DNA of 64,000 bases from Microbacterium timonense (GTDB lineage Bacteria; Actinomycetota; Actinomycetes; Actinomycetales; Microbacteriaceae): contig NZ_OLMV01000005.1 in the NCBI RefSeq assembly GCF_900292075.1, positions 62,001 through 126,000 on the forward strand, read 5' to 3'. The notes under the pieces were generated by a model, which was not told the DNA's origin, searched no databases, and saw nothing but the letters and a program-made list of their open reading frames with translations. Made by a program: the position numbers and the translations under genes. Below, in pieces: positions 44,531-52,875 of this stretch. Within the stretch, counting starts at the first letter, position 1. Each line of letters starts with the position of its first letter.

Positions 44531-45108
44531 ACCGGCGACTCGCCCAGGGATTCGACGGCGAGGTCGAGAGCCACCCTCGCAGCCCCGTGCAGGCGGTCAT
44601 CGCCCTGGGCGCCAATCTCGGCGACCGCTCCGAGACGATGTCGGCCGCCGTCCGCGACCTGGCCCGGCTGCCGTTGGTCGACGAGGTGCGGGTGTCGCTG
44701 CCGATCGAGTCCGTCGCCGTCAAGCAGGACGGGCCGGATGCCTTGGCGCCGGGCTACCTCAATGCCGTGGCTGTCGTGACCACACGACTGGCGCCGTCCG
44801 TGCTGCTGGGCTATCTGCACGCCATCGAGCGCCGGTACGGCAGAGTGCGCTCCGCGGACCGGTCGGCGCGCGTGGCCGGGTGGGAGGATCGCACGCTCGA
44901 CCTGGATCTGATCGCGTACGGCGACGTCATCAGTGACGACCCCCGTCTGCTGCTGCCGCACCCGCGGGCGGCTGAGCGTGACTTCGTGCTCGAGCCCTGG
45001 CTGACCGTCGATCCCGACGCGGTCCTGCCCGGCGTCGGCCGGGTCGACGAGGCGCTGCGGCGGCTCCGCGTGGACCGCCCGAACGGCCATGAGGCGGGAG
45101 CCCGATGA
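44527..45108 (+). CDS. folK: 2-amino-4-hydroxy-6-hydroxymethyldihydropteridine pyrophosphokinase
   Basis: A 193-residue enzyme that pyrophosphorylates hydroxymethyl-dihydropterin. VIALGANLGDRSETM gives the pterin-binding start, YGRVRSADR and DRTLDLDLIAYGD the ATP and Mg sites, and LPHPRAAERDFVLEPW the closing motif. A 20-residue N-terminal extension precedes the conserved core. The last gene of the folate set; the next gene overlaps it by 4 bp. Confidence 0.95.
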   Translation: MNRRLAQGFDGEVESHPRSPVQAVIALGANLGDRSETMSAAVRDLARLPLVDEVRVSLPIESVAVKQDGPDALAPGYLNAVAVVTTRLAPSVLLGYLHAIERRYGRVRSADRSARVAGWEDRTLDLDLIAYGDVISDDPRLLLPHPRAAERDFVLEPWLTVDPDAVLPGVGRVDEALRRLRVDRPNGHEAGAR

Positions 45109-45599
45109 AGCGCACCGGCGCCGGCGTCCTCGTCGTGGCGGCGGCGCTCGGCGTCGCGGCCGGCTTTCTCGTCGACCAGCTGCTGACCTCGATGGGGCGG
45201 CCCACATTCACTCCCGCGGTGACCCTGCCCATCCTGCTCGTGGTGCTGGGCGGGGTGGTCATCGGGTTCGCCATCCCGATCCGCCGCGCGACGCACGGCG
45301 ATTCCGGCGGGCGGATCAATCCGTTCCGGGCGGTGCGCATCGCGATGCTCGCCAAGGCCTCGAGCATCGTCGGCGCGGCTCTCGGCGGGTTCGGCGGTGG
45401 GCTGTGGGTCTTCCTCGCCACCCGTCCGGTCATGCCCTCGCTAGGCTCGTTGGGAACGGTCATCGCGACGACCGTGTGCGGCGCCGTGTTGATCGCCGCC
45501 GGTCTGGTCGCGGAGCACCTGTGCACCATCCGGAAGGACGATGATGACGAACAGCCCGGAGGGGACGCCGGCCCCGAGCCCCGCATCCACGACCACTGA
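45105..45599 (+). CDS. DUF3180 membrane protein
   Basis: A 164-residue protein with four hydrophobic helices (about 7-27, 38-58, 82-105, 115-137) and an acidic tail (RKDDDDEQPGGD). It matches by size, plan and position the DUF3180 protein that follows folK across actinobacteria. The function is unknown. It overlaps folK by 4 bp, and its end overlaps the next gene by 59 bp in another frame. Confidence 0.8.
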   Translation: MKRTGAGVLVVAAALGVAAGFLVDQLLTSMGRPTFTPAVTLPILLVVLGGVVIGFAIPIRRATHGDSGGRINPFRAVRIAMLAKASSIVGAALGGFGGGLWVFLATRPVMPSLGSLGTVIATTVCGAVLIAAGLVAEHLCTIRKDDDDEQPGGDAGPEPRIHDH

Positions 45600-46119
45600 C
45601 GCGGGCTCCGCCTTCGACGGGATCGTCGAGCCGCGGTCGGAGAACCGGCTCGTGCTGTCGGGCGGGTGGCACCAGATCTCACGCAAGTACGTCACGGTGC
45701 AGCTGATCTCCACCGGCTCGTTCCTCGTGCTCGTCGTGGCCGCCACTCTCGTCCTCACCCTCCTGATGCATCAGCTGTGGGCGTGGATCCCCGGAGGCAT
45801 CGCCACCGTGATCCTGGTGTGGACCCTCGCGATCCTTCCCCGGCAGGCGCGCTCGATCGGCTATCAGTTGCGCGATGACGATCTCGTCTTCCGCCGCGGC
45901 ATCCTGTGGCAGCGTTTCGTCGCCGTGCCTTATGGGCGCATGCAGCTCATCGACATCACCCATGGTCCGCTGGACCGCGGGTTCGGGATCGCGCAGCTGA
46001 AGTTCGTGACCGCCGCCGCCGCGACCGGCGTCGTCATCCCGGGCCTGGAGCAGTCGACCGCTGAGACGCTGCGCGACCATCTCGTCGAGGTGGCCGAGAG
46101 CCGGCGTACGGGCCTATGA
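45541..46119 (+). CDS. bacterial PH domain membrane protein (YdbS-like)
   Basis: A 192-residue protein from ATG 45541 (or 45544). Two membrane helices (about 55-75 and 80-100) precede a bPH2 domain with YQLRDDDLVFRRGILWQRFVAVPYGRMQLIDITHGPLDRGFG, in part, the hallmark of YdbS/YdbT-type proteins. A 59-bp overlap with the DUF3180 gene and a 4-bp overlap with the next gene show operon membership. Such pairs have been linked to envelope protection, but the mechanism is unknown. Confidence 0.85.
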   Translation: MMTNSPEGTPAPSPASTTTDAGSAFDGIVEPRSENRLVLSGGWHQISRKYVTVQLISTGSFLVLVVAATLVLTLLMHQLWAWIPGGIATVILVWTLAILPRQARSIGYQLRDDDLVFRRGILWQRFVAVPYGRMQLIDITHGPLDRGFGIAQLKFVTAAAATGVVIPGLEQSTAETLRDHLVEVAESRRTGL

Positions 46120-48002
46120 GCAACGACCCCGTCTCCCCGGCCGCCGCCGTCCCTGGAACGGTCGACGGGCCGCCGCGTTCGCCCCTCAGCGACGGCGAGT
46201 GGCATCGTCTTCACCCGTTCACCGCGCTGCTGCGCGGCGGCCTGTTCCTCATCGTGGTGATCGGCATCGTTCTCGCCAATCTGCGCGACCGTCTGGTGTT
46301 CATCTTCCTGCCGTGGCTCGCACCCGAGGTGGGCGACGACGTCGCCGAATGGGAGACCGCCGGCGGGGACCCGGTGGACTTCATCATCGCGAACAACCTC
46401 GTCGTCGTGGCCGGCCTCGCCGTCCTCGGCGTGCTGATCGTGCTGGTCGCGGTGTTCTACACGTCGTGGCGCTTCCACACCTTCCGGATCACCGACGACG
46501 ACGTCGAGGTGCGCAGCGGCATCCTCTTCCGCACGCAGCGCCGCGCCCCGCTGGACCGCGTGCAGGGCGTGAACCTGACCCGCCCGATGATCGCCCGCCT
46601 GCTGGGTATGGCCAAGCTCGAGGTCGTGGGAGCCGGCGCGGACGCCAACGTCAAGCTCGAATACCTGTCGACGGCCGACGCCGAAGCGGTGCGCGCCGAC
46701 ATCCTGCGCCTGGCCTCGGGGCGCCGGCTCGCCGCGACCGGCGGTGCCGCCGCCGCGGGGCAGCGAGCGAGCGGCCGCGTGGCGGCGCTCGGTCGCACGG
46801 TCGGGCAGGGTCTCACGGGACTCATCGAGGGGCCCGAGGCGGTCGTCGCCGAGCCCGAATCGGTCGTGAACATCCCGGTCGGCCGGCTCGTGGCATCCCA
46901 CGTGCTCAGCATGTCGACGATCGGCCTGATCCTGGCGTTCGTCGCCATCGTCATCGGCGTGAGCCAGGGCATCACGTGGCTGCTCTTCGGCTTCGTGCCC
47001 ACGATCATCGGCTTCGGCGCGTACTGGGTGCGCTCGATCGTCCGCTCGCTGCGCTACTCGATCGCGCCCACTCCCGACGGCGTCCGGATCACCTTCGGGT
47101 TGTTGACGACGATCACCGAGATCGTGCCGCCCGGACGCGTGCATGCGGTCGAGGTGACCCAGCCGATCCTGTGGCGGCCGGCCGGATGGTGGATGGTGCG
47201 GATCAACCGGCTCACCGGCCGCAGCGCCACCGACTCCACGACCGATCAGTTCACCACGGTGCTTCCCGTGGGCACGGCCTCCGATGTCGACCGGGTGCTC
47301 CGGCTGCTGCAGCCGTCGCTTCCCGACGCGGAGCGGGCACTCATCGTGGATGAGGGCATGCTCGGCCCGAGCACGGGCGACACCTTCACGAACTCGCCGC
47401 GTCGGGCCTGGTGGATCCGTCCGCTGTCGTACCGCCGCAACGGCTTCCGCCTGACCGACGAGGCGCTGCTCATGCGGCGCGGCATCGTCTGGCGCAGGCT
47501 CGTGATGCTGCCGCTGGCGCGGCTGCAGAGCTTCGGCCTGTACCAGGGCCCACTCGACCGCGCCACGCGGGTGACCAATGTGCGCGCCCATGTCGTGACC
47601 GGACCGGTCTCGCCCTTCCTCGCCGCCGTGGATCGCGATACCGCCCTGACGCTCTTCGATGAGGTCGCACGCGGGTCGGTGCGCGCGGCACTGGCCGACC
47701 GGACGCACCGGTGGGCACAGGATCAGAAGGATGCCGCCCCCGTCGCCGTGGCGGCCGCCATCCCCGCGGAGAATCCCGGCGCGGCGGTGCCCGCCACTCC
47801 CATTGCTGCAGACACCGCCGAGGCGGTCCCCGCGGTCCCGCCCACGCCCACGGTCCGAACCACTCGTGCGGAGTCGTCCGCCCCAGTCCCGGCCACGCCC
47901 GCCGAGGCGTCGGTCGCAGCCCCGGCCACTCCTGCGGAGCCTTTCGACGCTCCGGCGGCGTCCGCTCCCACGCCGGCCTCGCCTGCGGGGGAGGGCGCGT
48001 GA
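46116..48002 (+). CDS. large multi-PH-domain membrane protein (YdbT-like)
   Basis: A 628-residue partner of the preceding protein. Several membrane helices (about 40-60, 88-112, 265-310) alternate with three bPH2 modules: FRITDDDVEVRSGILFRTQRRAPLDRVQGV (in part), then RYSIAPTPDGVRITFGLL, and GFRLTDEALLMRRGIVWRRL. About 80 Ala/Pro/Thr-rich residues end the protein, probably a disordered tail. It most likely forms a complex with the 45541 product at the membrane. The DUF2520 gene overlaps its stop (GTGA). Confidence 0.85.
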   Translation: MSNDPVSPAAAVPGTVDGPPRSPLSDGEWHRLHPFTALLRGGLFLIVVIGIVLANLRDRLVFIFLPWLAPEVGDDVAEWETAGGDPVDFIIANNLVVVAGLAVLGVLIVLVAVFYTSWRFHTFRITDDDVEVRSGILFRTQRRAPLDRVQGVNLTRPMIARLLGMAKLEVVGAGADANVKLEYLSTADAEAVRADILRLASGRRLAATGGAAAAGQRASGRVAALGRTVGQGLTGLIEGPEAVVAEPESVVNIPVGRLVASHVLSMSTIGLILAFVAIVIGVSQGITWLLFGFVPTIIGFGAYWVRSIVRSLRYSIAPTPDGVRITFGLLTTITEIVPPGRVHAVEVTQPILWRPAGWWMVRINRLTGRSATDSTTDQFTTVLPVGTASDVDRVLRLLQPSLPDAERALIVDEGMLGPSTGDTFTNSPRRAWWIRPLSYRRNGFRLTDEALLMRRGIVWRRLVMLPLARLQSFGLYQGPLDRATRVTNVRAHVVTGPVSPFLAAVDRDTALTLFDEVARGSVRAALADRTHRWAQDQKDAAPVAVAAAIPAENPGAAVPATPIAADTAEAVPAVPPTPTVRTTRAESSAPVPATPAEASVAAPATPAEPFDAPAASAPTPASPAGEGA

Positions 48003-48712
48003 GCCGGGAAGGGCGCCTCGGCGTCGGCATCATCGGCGCCGGCCGGGTGGGTCCGGTGCTGGGAGCCGCACTGGGTGGTGCCGGGCACGCCGTCGTCGGT
48101 GTCACGCCCGGCTCGGACCCCGAGCGCGTCGAAGCGATCCTCCCCGGCGTGCCGGTCATCGACGCGACCGAGGTCGCCCGGCGCAGCGAACTGGTGATCG
48201 TCGCCGTGCCGCACGCGGAGCTGCCCGGGCTCGTGGCCGGGCTGGCCGAGGTCGGCGCCTGGCAGCCCGGGCAGCTGGTGCTGCACACCGATCCCGCTTT
48301 CGGTGCCGGCATCCTCGCTCCCGCCGTCGCCAAGGGTGCGATCCCGCTGGCGGTCCACCCGGCCATCGCCTTCAGCGGAACGTCGATGGACCTGCGTGCC
48401 CTGGCGAGCTCATACGCTGCGGTGACGGCACCGGCGCCGGTGCTTCCCATCGCGCAGGCGCTCGCGGTGGAGCTGGGATGCGAGCCCGTCGTGGTGGACG
48501 AAGCCGCGCGTCCCGCGTACGCCGAGGCGATCGCGACGGCACGGGACTTCTCCCGCTCCATCGTGCGCCAGGCGGCGGCGCTGCTCGCCGAGGCCGGCGT
48601 TGCGCAACCCGGCTCCTTCCTCTCGTCGCTCGTGCACACCACCATCGACCACGCGCTGAGCGAGGCCGGCGCCGGGCCGGCGGCCGAGCCGCCCGCTACC
48701 ATCCAAGGGTGA
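47999..48712 (+). CDS. Rossmann-like / DUF2520 oxidoreductase-like protein
   Basis: A 237-residue protein from GTG 47999. It has a dinucleotide-binding loop GIIGAGRVGPVLGAAL at the start, a strand VIVAVPHAEL, and the DUF2520 part with HPAIAFSG and EAARPAYAEAIATARDF. Its actinobacterial orthologue always precedes panC, so a role in pantothenate synthesis, for instance as a ketopantoate-reductase-like enzyme, has been considered but is not shown. It overlaps both neighbours by 4 bp. Confidence 0.85.
   Translation: MSREGRLGVGIIGAGRVGPVLGAALGGAGHAVVGVTPGSDPERVEAILPGVPVIDATEVARRSELVIVAVPHAELPGLVAGLAEVGAWQPGQLVLHTDPAFGAGILAPAVAKGAIPLAVHPAIAFSGTSMDLRALASSYAAVTAPAPVLPIAQALAVELGCEPVVVDEAARPAYAEAIATARDFSRSIVRQAAALLAEAGVAQPGSFLSSLVHTTIDHALSEAGAGPAAEPPATIQG
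48697..48702 (+). promoter_or_regulatory. -10 box TACCAT, leaderless
   Basis: TACCAT is 6 nt before GTG 48709 and lies inside the DUF2520 gene, giving panC a possible internal promoter. Confidence 0.4.
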
Positions 48713-49554
48713 TCAGCACCGTCGACGGGCTCCGCGCTCGGCTTGCGGAGATCCGGGCCGCCGCTCCGGGCGCGCGGGTCGCCCTCGTCTCCACGATCGG
48801 CTCGCTCCACGACGGGCACATCGATCTGGTGCACCGCGCCCGCGAGGTCGCCGATGTCATCGTGGTCTCGGTGTTCGTGAACCCGCTGCGGTTCGCCTCG
48901 TCCGCGCAGTGGGAGGAGTACCCACGGAGCCTTGTCGACGACGTGGAGCTGCTGCGGTCTCTCGGCGTCGACGTCATCTTCGCCCCCGACGCTCCCGAGC
49001 TCCTGCCACAGGGCGCGGCCACGACGCGGGTCGCCGCCGGCGACCTCGGCCTGCGTTACGAAGGCAGGACACGGCCTTACTACTTCGACGGCCTGTTGAC
49101 GGTCGAGGCGAAGCTGCTGAACCTGGTGCGTCCCGACGTGGCCGTCTATGGCGAGCGCGACCCTCAGCGCGTGTTCCTGGTGCGTCGGATGATCCGCGAT
49201 CTCTGCTTCGACGTCGAGGTCGCGACCGTGGGGACGGTGCGTCGCGACGACGGCCTCCCAGTGTCGACCCGCGTCGGAATGCTCGAAGAGCGGGACCTCG
49301 CCGCCGCACGGCTGCTCCCCCTCGCGCTGGATGCCGCAGCCGCGAACGCCGATCGCGGCGTGGACGCCTGCATCGCCGCGGCGCAGGGAACCCTCATGGG
49401 TGAGCCCCGCATCCAGCTGGACTACCTGACCGTGGTCGACCCGGCGACATTCCTGCCCGCGGACGACGGCAGCCGGGGACCGGCGCTCGCCCTCATCGCC
49501 GCGACGGTCGCCGGGCACCGCTTCGTCGACAACACCGAGATCTTCCTGCCCTGA
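48709..49554 (+). CDS. panC: pantoate--beta-alanine ligase family protein, divergent active site
   Basis: A 281-residue protein of the nucleotidylyl-transferase superfamily, where panC joins pantoate and beta-alanine with ATP. The ATP site SLHDGHIDLV keeps both histidines. Several family residues differ: VSTIGSL for PTMGAL, FVNPLRF for FVNPMQF, GERDPQR for GEKDYQQ, and STRVGML for SSRNRYL. The two glutamines that contact pantoate in the Mycobacterium tuberculosis enzyme (Gln72, Gln164) thus align with arginines. It follows DUF2520 and precedes lysS in the usual actinobacterial order, but panD and coaX are absent here. Start GTG 48709 overlaps the previous stop. Confidence 0.8.
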   Translation: MISTVDGLRARLAEIRAAAPGARVALVSTIGSLHDGHIDLVHRAREVADVIVVSVFVNPLRFASSAQWEEYPRSLVDDVELLRSLGVDVIFAPDAPELLPQGAATTRVAAGDLGLRYEGRTRPYYFDGLLTVEAKLLNLVRPDVAVYGERDPQRVFLVRRMIRDLCFDVEVATVGTVRRDDGLPVSTRVGMLEERDLAAARLLPLALDAAAANADRGVDACIAAAQGTLMGEPRIQLDYLTVVDPATFLPADDGSRGPALALIAATVAGHRFVDNTEIFLP

Positions 49555-49629
49555 CCCGCTCGGGCCTCGCCCGAGAGCTCTGCGGAGACGTCGGTAGACT
49601 TGGGGGTCTGCTTTCCGAGGAGCCCACCC

Positions 49630-51150
49630 ATGACTGACGCGTCCGTCGACCAGCCCGCCGAGCCGACCGAGGAAGAGGTCTTCGAGCAGAAGGCGGTTCG
49701 GCTCGCCAAGCGCGAGCGGCTGATCGCAGAGCGCGCCGACGCGGCGGGCGGTGCCTACCCGGTCTCGCTGCCGATCACCGACACGATCCCCGACCTGCGC
49801 GCCCGCTATGGCGACCTCGAGGCCGGGGCCGAGACGGGCGTCACCGCGGCGGTCGCCGGTCGCATCGTGTTCAGTCGCAACACCGGCAAGCTGTGCTTCG
49901 CGACGCTCCAGGCAGGAGACGGAAGCCGTATCCAGGCGATGGTGTCGCTCGCGTCGGTCGGTGAGGAGTCGCTGCAGGCGTGGAAGGAACTCGTCGATCT
50001 CGGCGACCACGTCTTCGTGTCGGGCGAGGTGATCTCCAGCCGCCGAGGTGAGCTGTCGATCATGGTGTCGGACTGGCGCATCGCCTCGAAGGCGGTGCTG
50101 CCGCTGCCGAACCTGCACTCCGAGCTGAGCGAGGAGAGCCGCGTCCGCAGCCGTTTCCTCGACCTCATCGTGCGAGACCGCGCCCGTGAGACGGTCCTGG
50201 CGCGGGCGAAGGTGAACGCGAGTCTGCGCGAGACCTTCTCGTCGCACGGCTTCGTCGAAGTCGAGACCCCGATGCTCCAGGTGCAGCACGGTGGAGCATC
50301 CGCCCGTCCCTTCATCACGCGGTCCAATGCGTTCGACACCGACCTGTACCTGCGCATCGCGCCGGAGCTGTTCCTCAAGCGGGCGGTGGTCGGCGGCATC
50401 GACCGGGTCTTCGAGATCAACCGGAACTTCCGCAACGAGGGCGCCGACTCCACGCACAGCCCCGAGTTCGCGATGCTCGAGGCCTATCAGGCGTACAGCG
50501 ACTACAACGGCATCGCGGACCTGACGCAGGAGCTCATCCAGAATGCGGCCGTCGCCGTCACCGGCTCGACGACCGTCACCTGGGCGGACGGCACCGAGTA
50601 CGACCTCGGCGGCCAGTGGGATCGCCTCTCGATGTACGGATCGCTCTCGGATGCTGCCGACCGCGAGATCACGCCCGAAACGCCGTTCGAGGAGCTCGTG
50701 GCGCTCGCCGAGGCCGAAGGCCTCGAGCTGCCCCCGCACGCCATCCACGGCAAGCTCGTCGAGGAGCTGTGGGAGCACTTCGTCAAGCCCGAGCTGGAGC
50801 GGCCGACCTTCGTCATGGACTTCCCGCTCGACACCAGCCCCCTGGTGCGCGAACACCGCTCGATCCCGGGCGTCGTGGAGAAGTGGGATCTGTACACGCG
50901 CGGCTTCGAGCTCGCCACCGGATACTCCGAGCTCGTCGACCCGGTCATCCAGCGTGAGCGGTTCGTCGAGCAGGCCAAGCTGGCTGCGCGCGGCGACCTC
51001 GAGGCCATGCGCATCGACGAGGAATTCCTCCGCGCGCTCGAGCACGGGATGCCCCCCACCGGGGGGATGGGCATGGGGATCGACCGCCTGCTGATGGCGA
51101 TCACGGGTCTCGGCATCCGCGAGACGATCCTGTTCCCGCTCGTGAAGTAG
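49630..51150 (+). CDS. lysS: lysyl-tRNA synthetase, class II
   Basis: A 506-residue enzyme charging tRNA-Lys. ATG 49630 follows CCGAGGAGCCC; TAGACT at 49595-49600 suggests a leader of roughly 20 nt. The OB-fold anticodon domain (about 65-165) holds GRIVFSRNTGKLCFATLQ. Class II motifs: VETPMLQVQHGGASARPF near motif 1, INRNFRNEGADSTHSPEF (motif 2) and GGMGMGIDRLLMAITG (motif 3). The N-terminus carries a short acidic extension. In mycobacteria lsr2 lies between lysS and clpC; here it is missing. Confidence 0.96.
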   Translation: MTDASVDQPAEPTEEEVFEQKAVRLAKRERLIAERADAAGGAYPVSLPITDTIPDLRARYGDLEAGAETGVTAAVAGRIVFSRNTGKLCFATLQAGDGSRIQAMVSLASVGEESLQAWKELVDLGDHVFVSGEVISSRRGELSIMVSDWRIASKAVLPLPNLHSELSEESRVRSRFLDLIVRDRARETVLARAKVNASLRETFSSHGFVEVETPMLQVQHGGASARPFITRSNAFDTDLYLRIAPELFLKRAVVGGIDRVFEINRNFRNEGADSTHSPEFAMLEAYQAYSDYNGIADLTQELIQNAAVAVTGSTTVTWADGTEYDLGGQWDRLSMYGSLSDAADREITPETPFEELVALAEAEGLELPPHAIHGKLVEELWEHFVKPELERPTFVMDFPLDTSPLVREHRSIPGVVEKWDLYTRGFELATGYSELVDPVIQRERFVEQAKLAARGDLEAMRIDEEFLRALEHGMPPTGGMGMGIDRLLMAITGLGIRETILFPLVK

Positions 51151-51171
51151 CGACGTCGCTCGCACCGGTCC

Positions 51172-52425
51172 TCACCCTGCGCTGCCGTGCCGAAAGGCCC
51201 ACTCGGGCAGATGCCCGGCGTGCACGAACGACAGGAGGATCTGGGCCAGGCCGTGCTCCGGGTCGATCTCGTATGCCCGGTCGGCGTAGGCCCAGGCGTG
51301 CGTCGAGCGCCCCAGGGCCCACGCGAGCCACGCGCACATGGCGAGCGGTCCCGGACGGAGCTCGCGCGGGGCCAGCGCGGCCGCGTGCCGGGTGAGGGCG
51401 AGTGCGTCTTCCAGGCGCGCCGGTTGCGGCCGGTCGCCTTCGCCCCACATCCGCGCCGCCAGATGGGCCGGGTAGTCCTCGCCGTCCTCCCAGCGCAGCT
51501 GGGCGTCGAGCGCCTCGTCGCCCTCCGAGACATTGCCGCTCCACTGCACCAGGGCGACATCGCGCAGCGACGGACGCGACAGGCACCACACCACGGCGGC
51601 CGTCTCGTACGCGTCCGGCTCCGCGGTGGTGAGCACGTCCTCGAAGAAGCCTGGCAGGTCATCGAGGCGGCACGCGGTCGCGAGCGCGCGAGGGTCGACG
51701 CGTGCAGGCGGGTCGGCGGGGCCTTCGTCCGTGAGCCCGTCGTCCAGGGGACCCGGGACGGGTCCGAGGTCGGCCGGAAGCGTGACATCTTCGAACGAAG
51801 GCTCCCCGAGGCCGTCGCGCACCGGACCGTCGGCGTCGGGATCCTGGCCGCACAGGGTCCCGATGGCCTCCTCGAGGGCGCGCAGTGCCGTCGCCACGGC
51901 CCTGCGATCGCGTGCGGAACCAGGGGGCAGCTCCGAGCCGGCGAGTTGATCGCCACGGGGGAGCGGAAGCTCCGCGAGCCGGGGGTCGTCGGTCTCGAGC
52001 TCCTCCAGTGCCCTGCCCGTCGGCGGGCATTCGGGGTCCAGGGCGGAACCCCACGCGTCTGCCGCGACGCACAGCAGGTCGGCAGTGCGCAGCCCGCACG
52101 CGTCGGCGCGGCGCTCGACCGCCCGCAGCAGTGCGCGGTGCGGCATCCGTCCCCCGTCGGCGAACCGGGCGTCCGTGTAGACGATCGCGGCGACCGCGTC
52201 GGCGTCGGGCAGACGGCAGACCGTGCCGATCACCGTCGCCGCGATCGCGTCGACCGGGTCGTCGCCGGTCGTGGGCAGATCGAACCGCATGGCACCGAGG
52301 CTGCGCGGGCCGTGGAACGGGACGACGACGAGGCTTCGGAACGGTCGATACCCCAGCATGCGGGGAAGGAACGAGAGGAACTGCGCGGCATCGGCGGCTT
52401 TGACGACGGTGGAGGTCATGCCCAT
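51172..52425 (-). CDS. DUF4192 family protein
   Basis: A 417-residue cytoplasmic protein from ATG 52425 (ATG 52419 is equally possible). The start TSTVVKAADAAQFLSFLPRMLGYRP, in part, and the SLVVVPFHGPRSLGAMRFDLP segment are characteristic of DUF4192 proteins, which are restricted to actinobacteria and of unknown function. The centre is acidic and Pro-rich. The C-terminal third has TPR-like helices (AMCAWLAWALGRSTHAWAY). It is the only minus-strand gene between lysS and clpC and is convergent with lysS. Confidence 0.82.
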   Translation of the reverse strand: MGMTSTVVKAADAAQFLSFLPRMLGYRPFRSLVVVPFHGPRSLGAMRFDLPTTGDDPVDAIAATVIGTVCRLPDADAVAAIVYTDARFADGGRMPHRALLRAVERRADACGLRTADLLCVAADAWGSALDPECPPTGRALEELETDDPRLAELPLPRGDQLAGSELPPGSARDRRAVATALRALEEAIGTLCGQDPDADGPVRDGLGEPSFEDVTLPADLGPVPGPLDDGLTDEGPADPPARVDPRALATACRLDDLPGFFEDVLTTAEPDAYETAAVVWCLSRPSLRDVALVQWSGNVSEGDEALDAQLRWEDGEDYPAHLAARMWGEGDRPQPARLEDALALTRHAAALAPRELRPGPLAMCAWLAWALGRSTHAWAYADRAYEIDPEHGLAQILLSFVHAGHLPEWAFRHGSAG

Positions 52426-52554
52426 GACTCTGGCCGCGGCGGACGCGCGGCGGGGAGCCGATGGTGCTGCTCCGAAGAAGTCGGGCGCGAGAGGCCGCAC
52501 AGCACCGCCTGTGGAGGAACCGGCGCTCAGGGGGAGCGTCGAACCGGCACGGCG

Positions 52555-52560
52555 TATCCT
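52555..52560 (+). promoter_or_regulatory. -10 box TATCCT, leaderless
   Basis: TATCCT is 6 nt before ATG 52567. Confidence 0.5.
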
Positions 52561-52566
52561 GGAGGC

Positions 52567-52761
52567 ATGGACTACTGGGTCGCCGCGTTCTGGACGCTTC
52601 TGCCGACCCTCCTGGTCTCCGCGATCTTCTTCTTCGTGCTGCGCAGTGTGATCCGCGCCGATCGCACGGAGCGGCGCGTCTACGCCAAGATCGAGGCCGA
52701 GGAGCGCGCCAAGCGCGGACTGCCCCCGGCATCCTCGGGCACTGCTCCCGCCGACCACTGA
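52567..52761 (+). CDS. small single-pass membrane protein
   Basis: A 64-residue protein from ATG 52567 with one N-terminal transmembrane helix (WVAAFWTLLPTLLVSAIFFF, about 4-23). A basic/acidic amphipathic helix follows (RADRTERRVYAKIEAEERAKR) and then a Pro/Ser tail. Small proteins of this plan with the motif FFFVLRSVIRADRTER occur widely in Microbacteriaceae-like genomes; no function is known. It sits before cardiolipin synthase and has its own leaderless promoter. Confidence 0.75.
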   Translation: MDYWVAAFWTLLPTLLVSAIFFFVLRSVIRADRTERRVYAKIEAEERAKRGLPPASSGTAPADH

Positions 52762-52875
52762 GGTCCTCTTCCGGCACCGTGCGCCGCGTCATGCGGCCGC
52801 TGATTCCGAGGCCGTCGGTCCTCACCGATACGCTGAGCAGATCGGCTCAGCGGGAGCGTGGAGAGGCACCGATCG

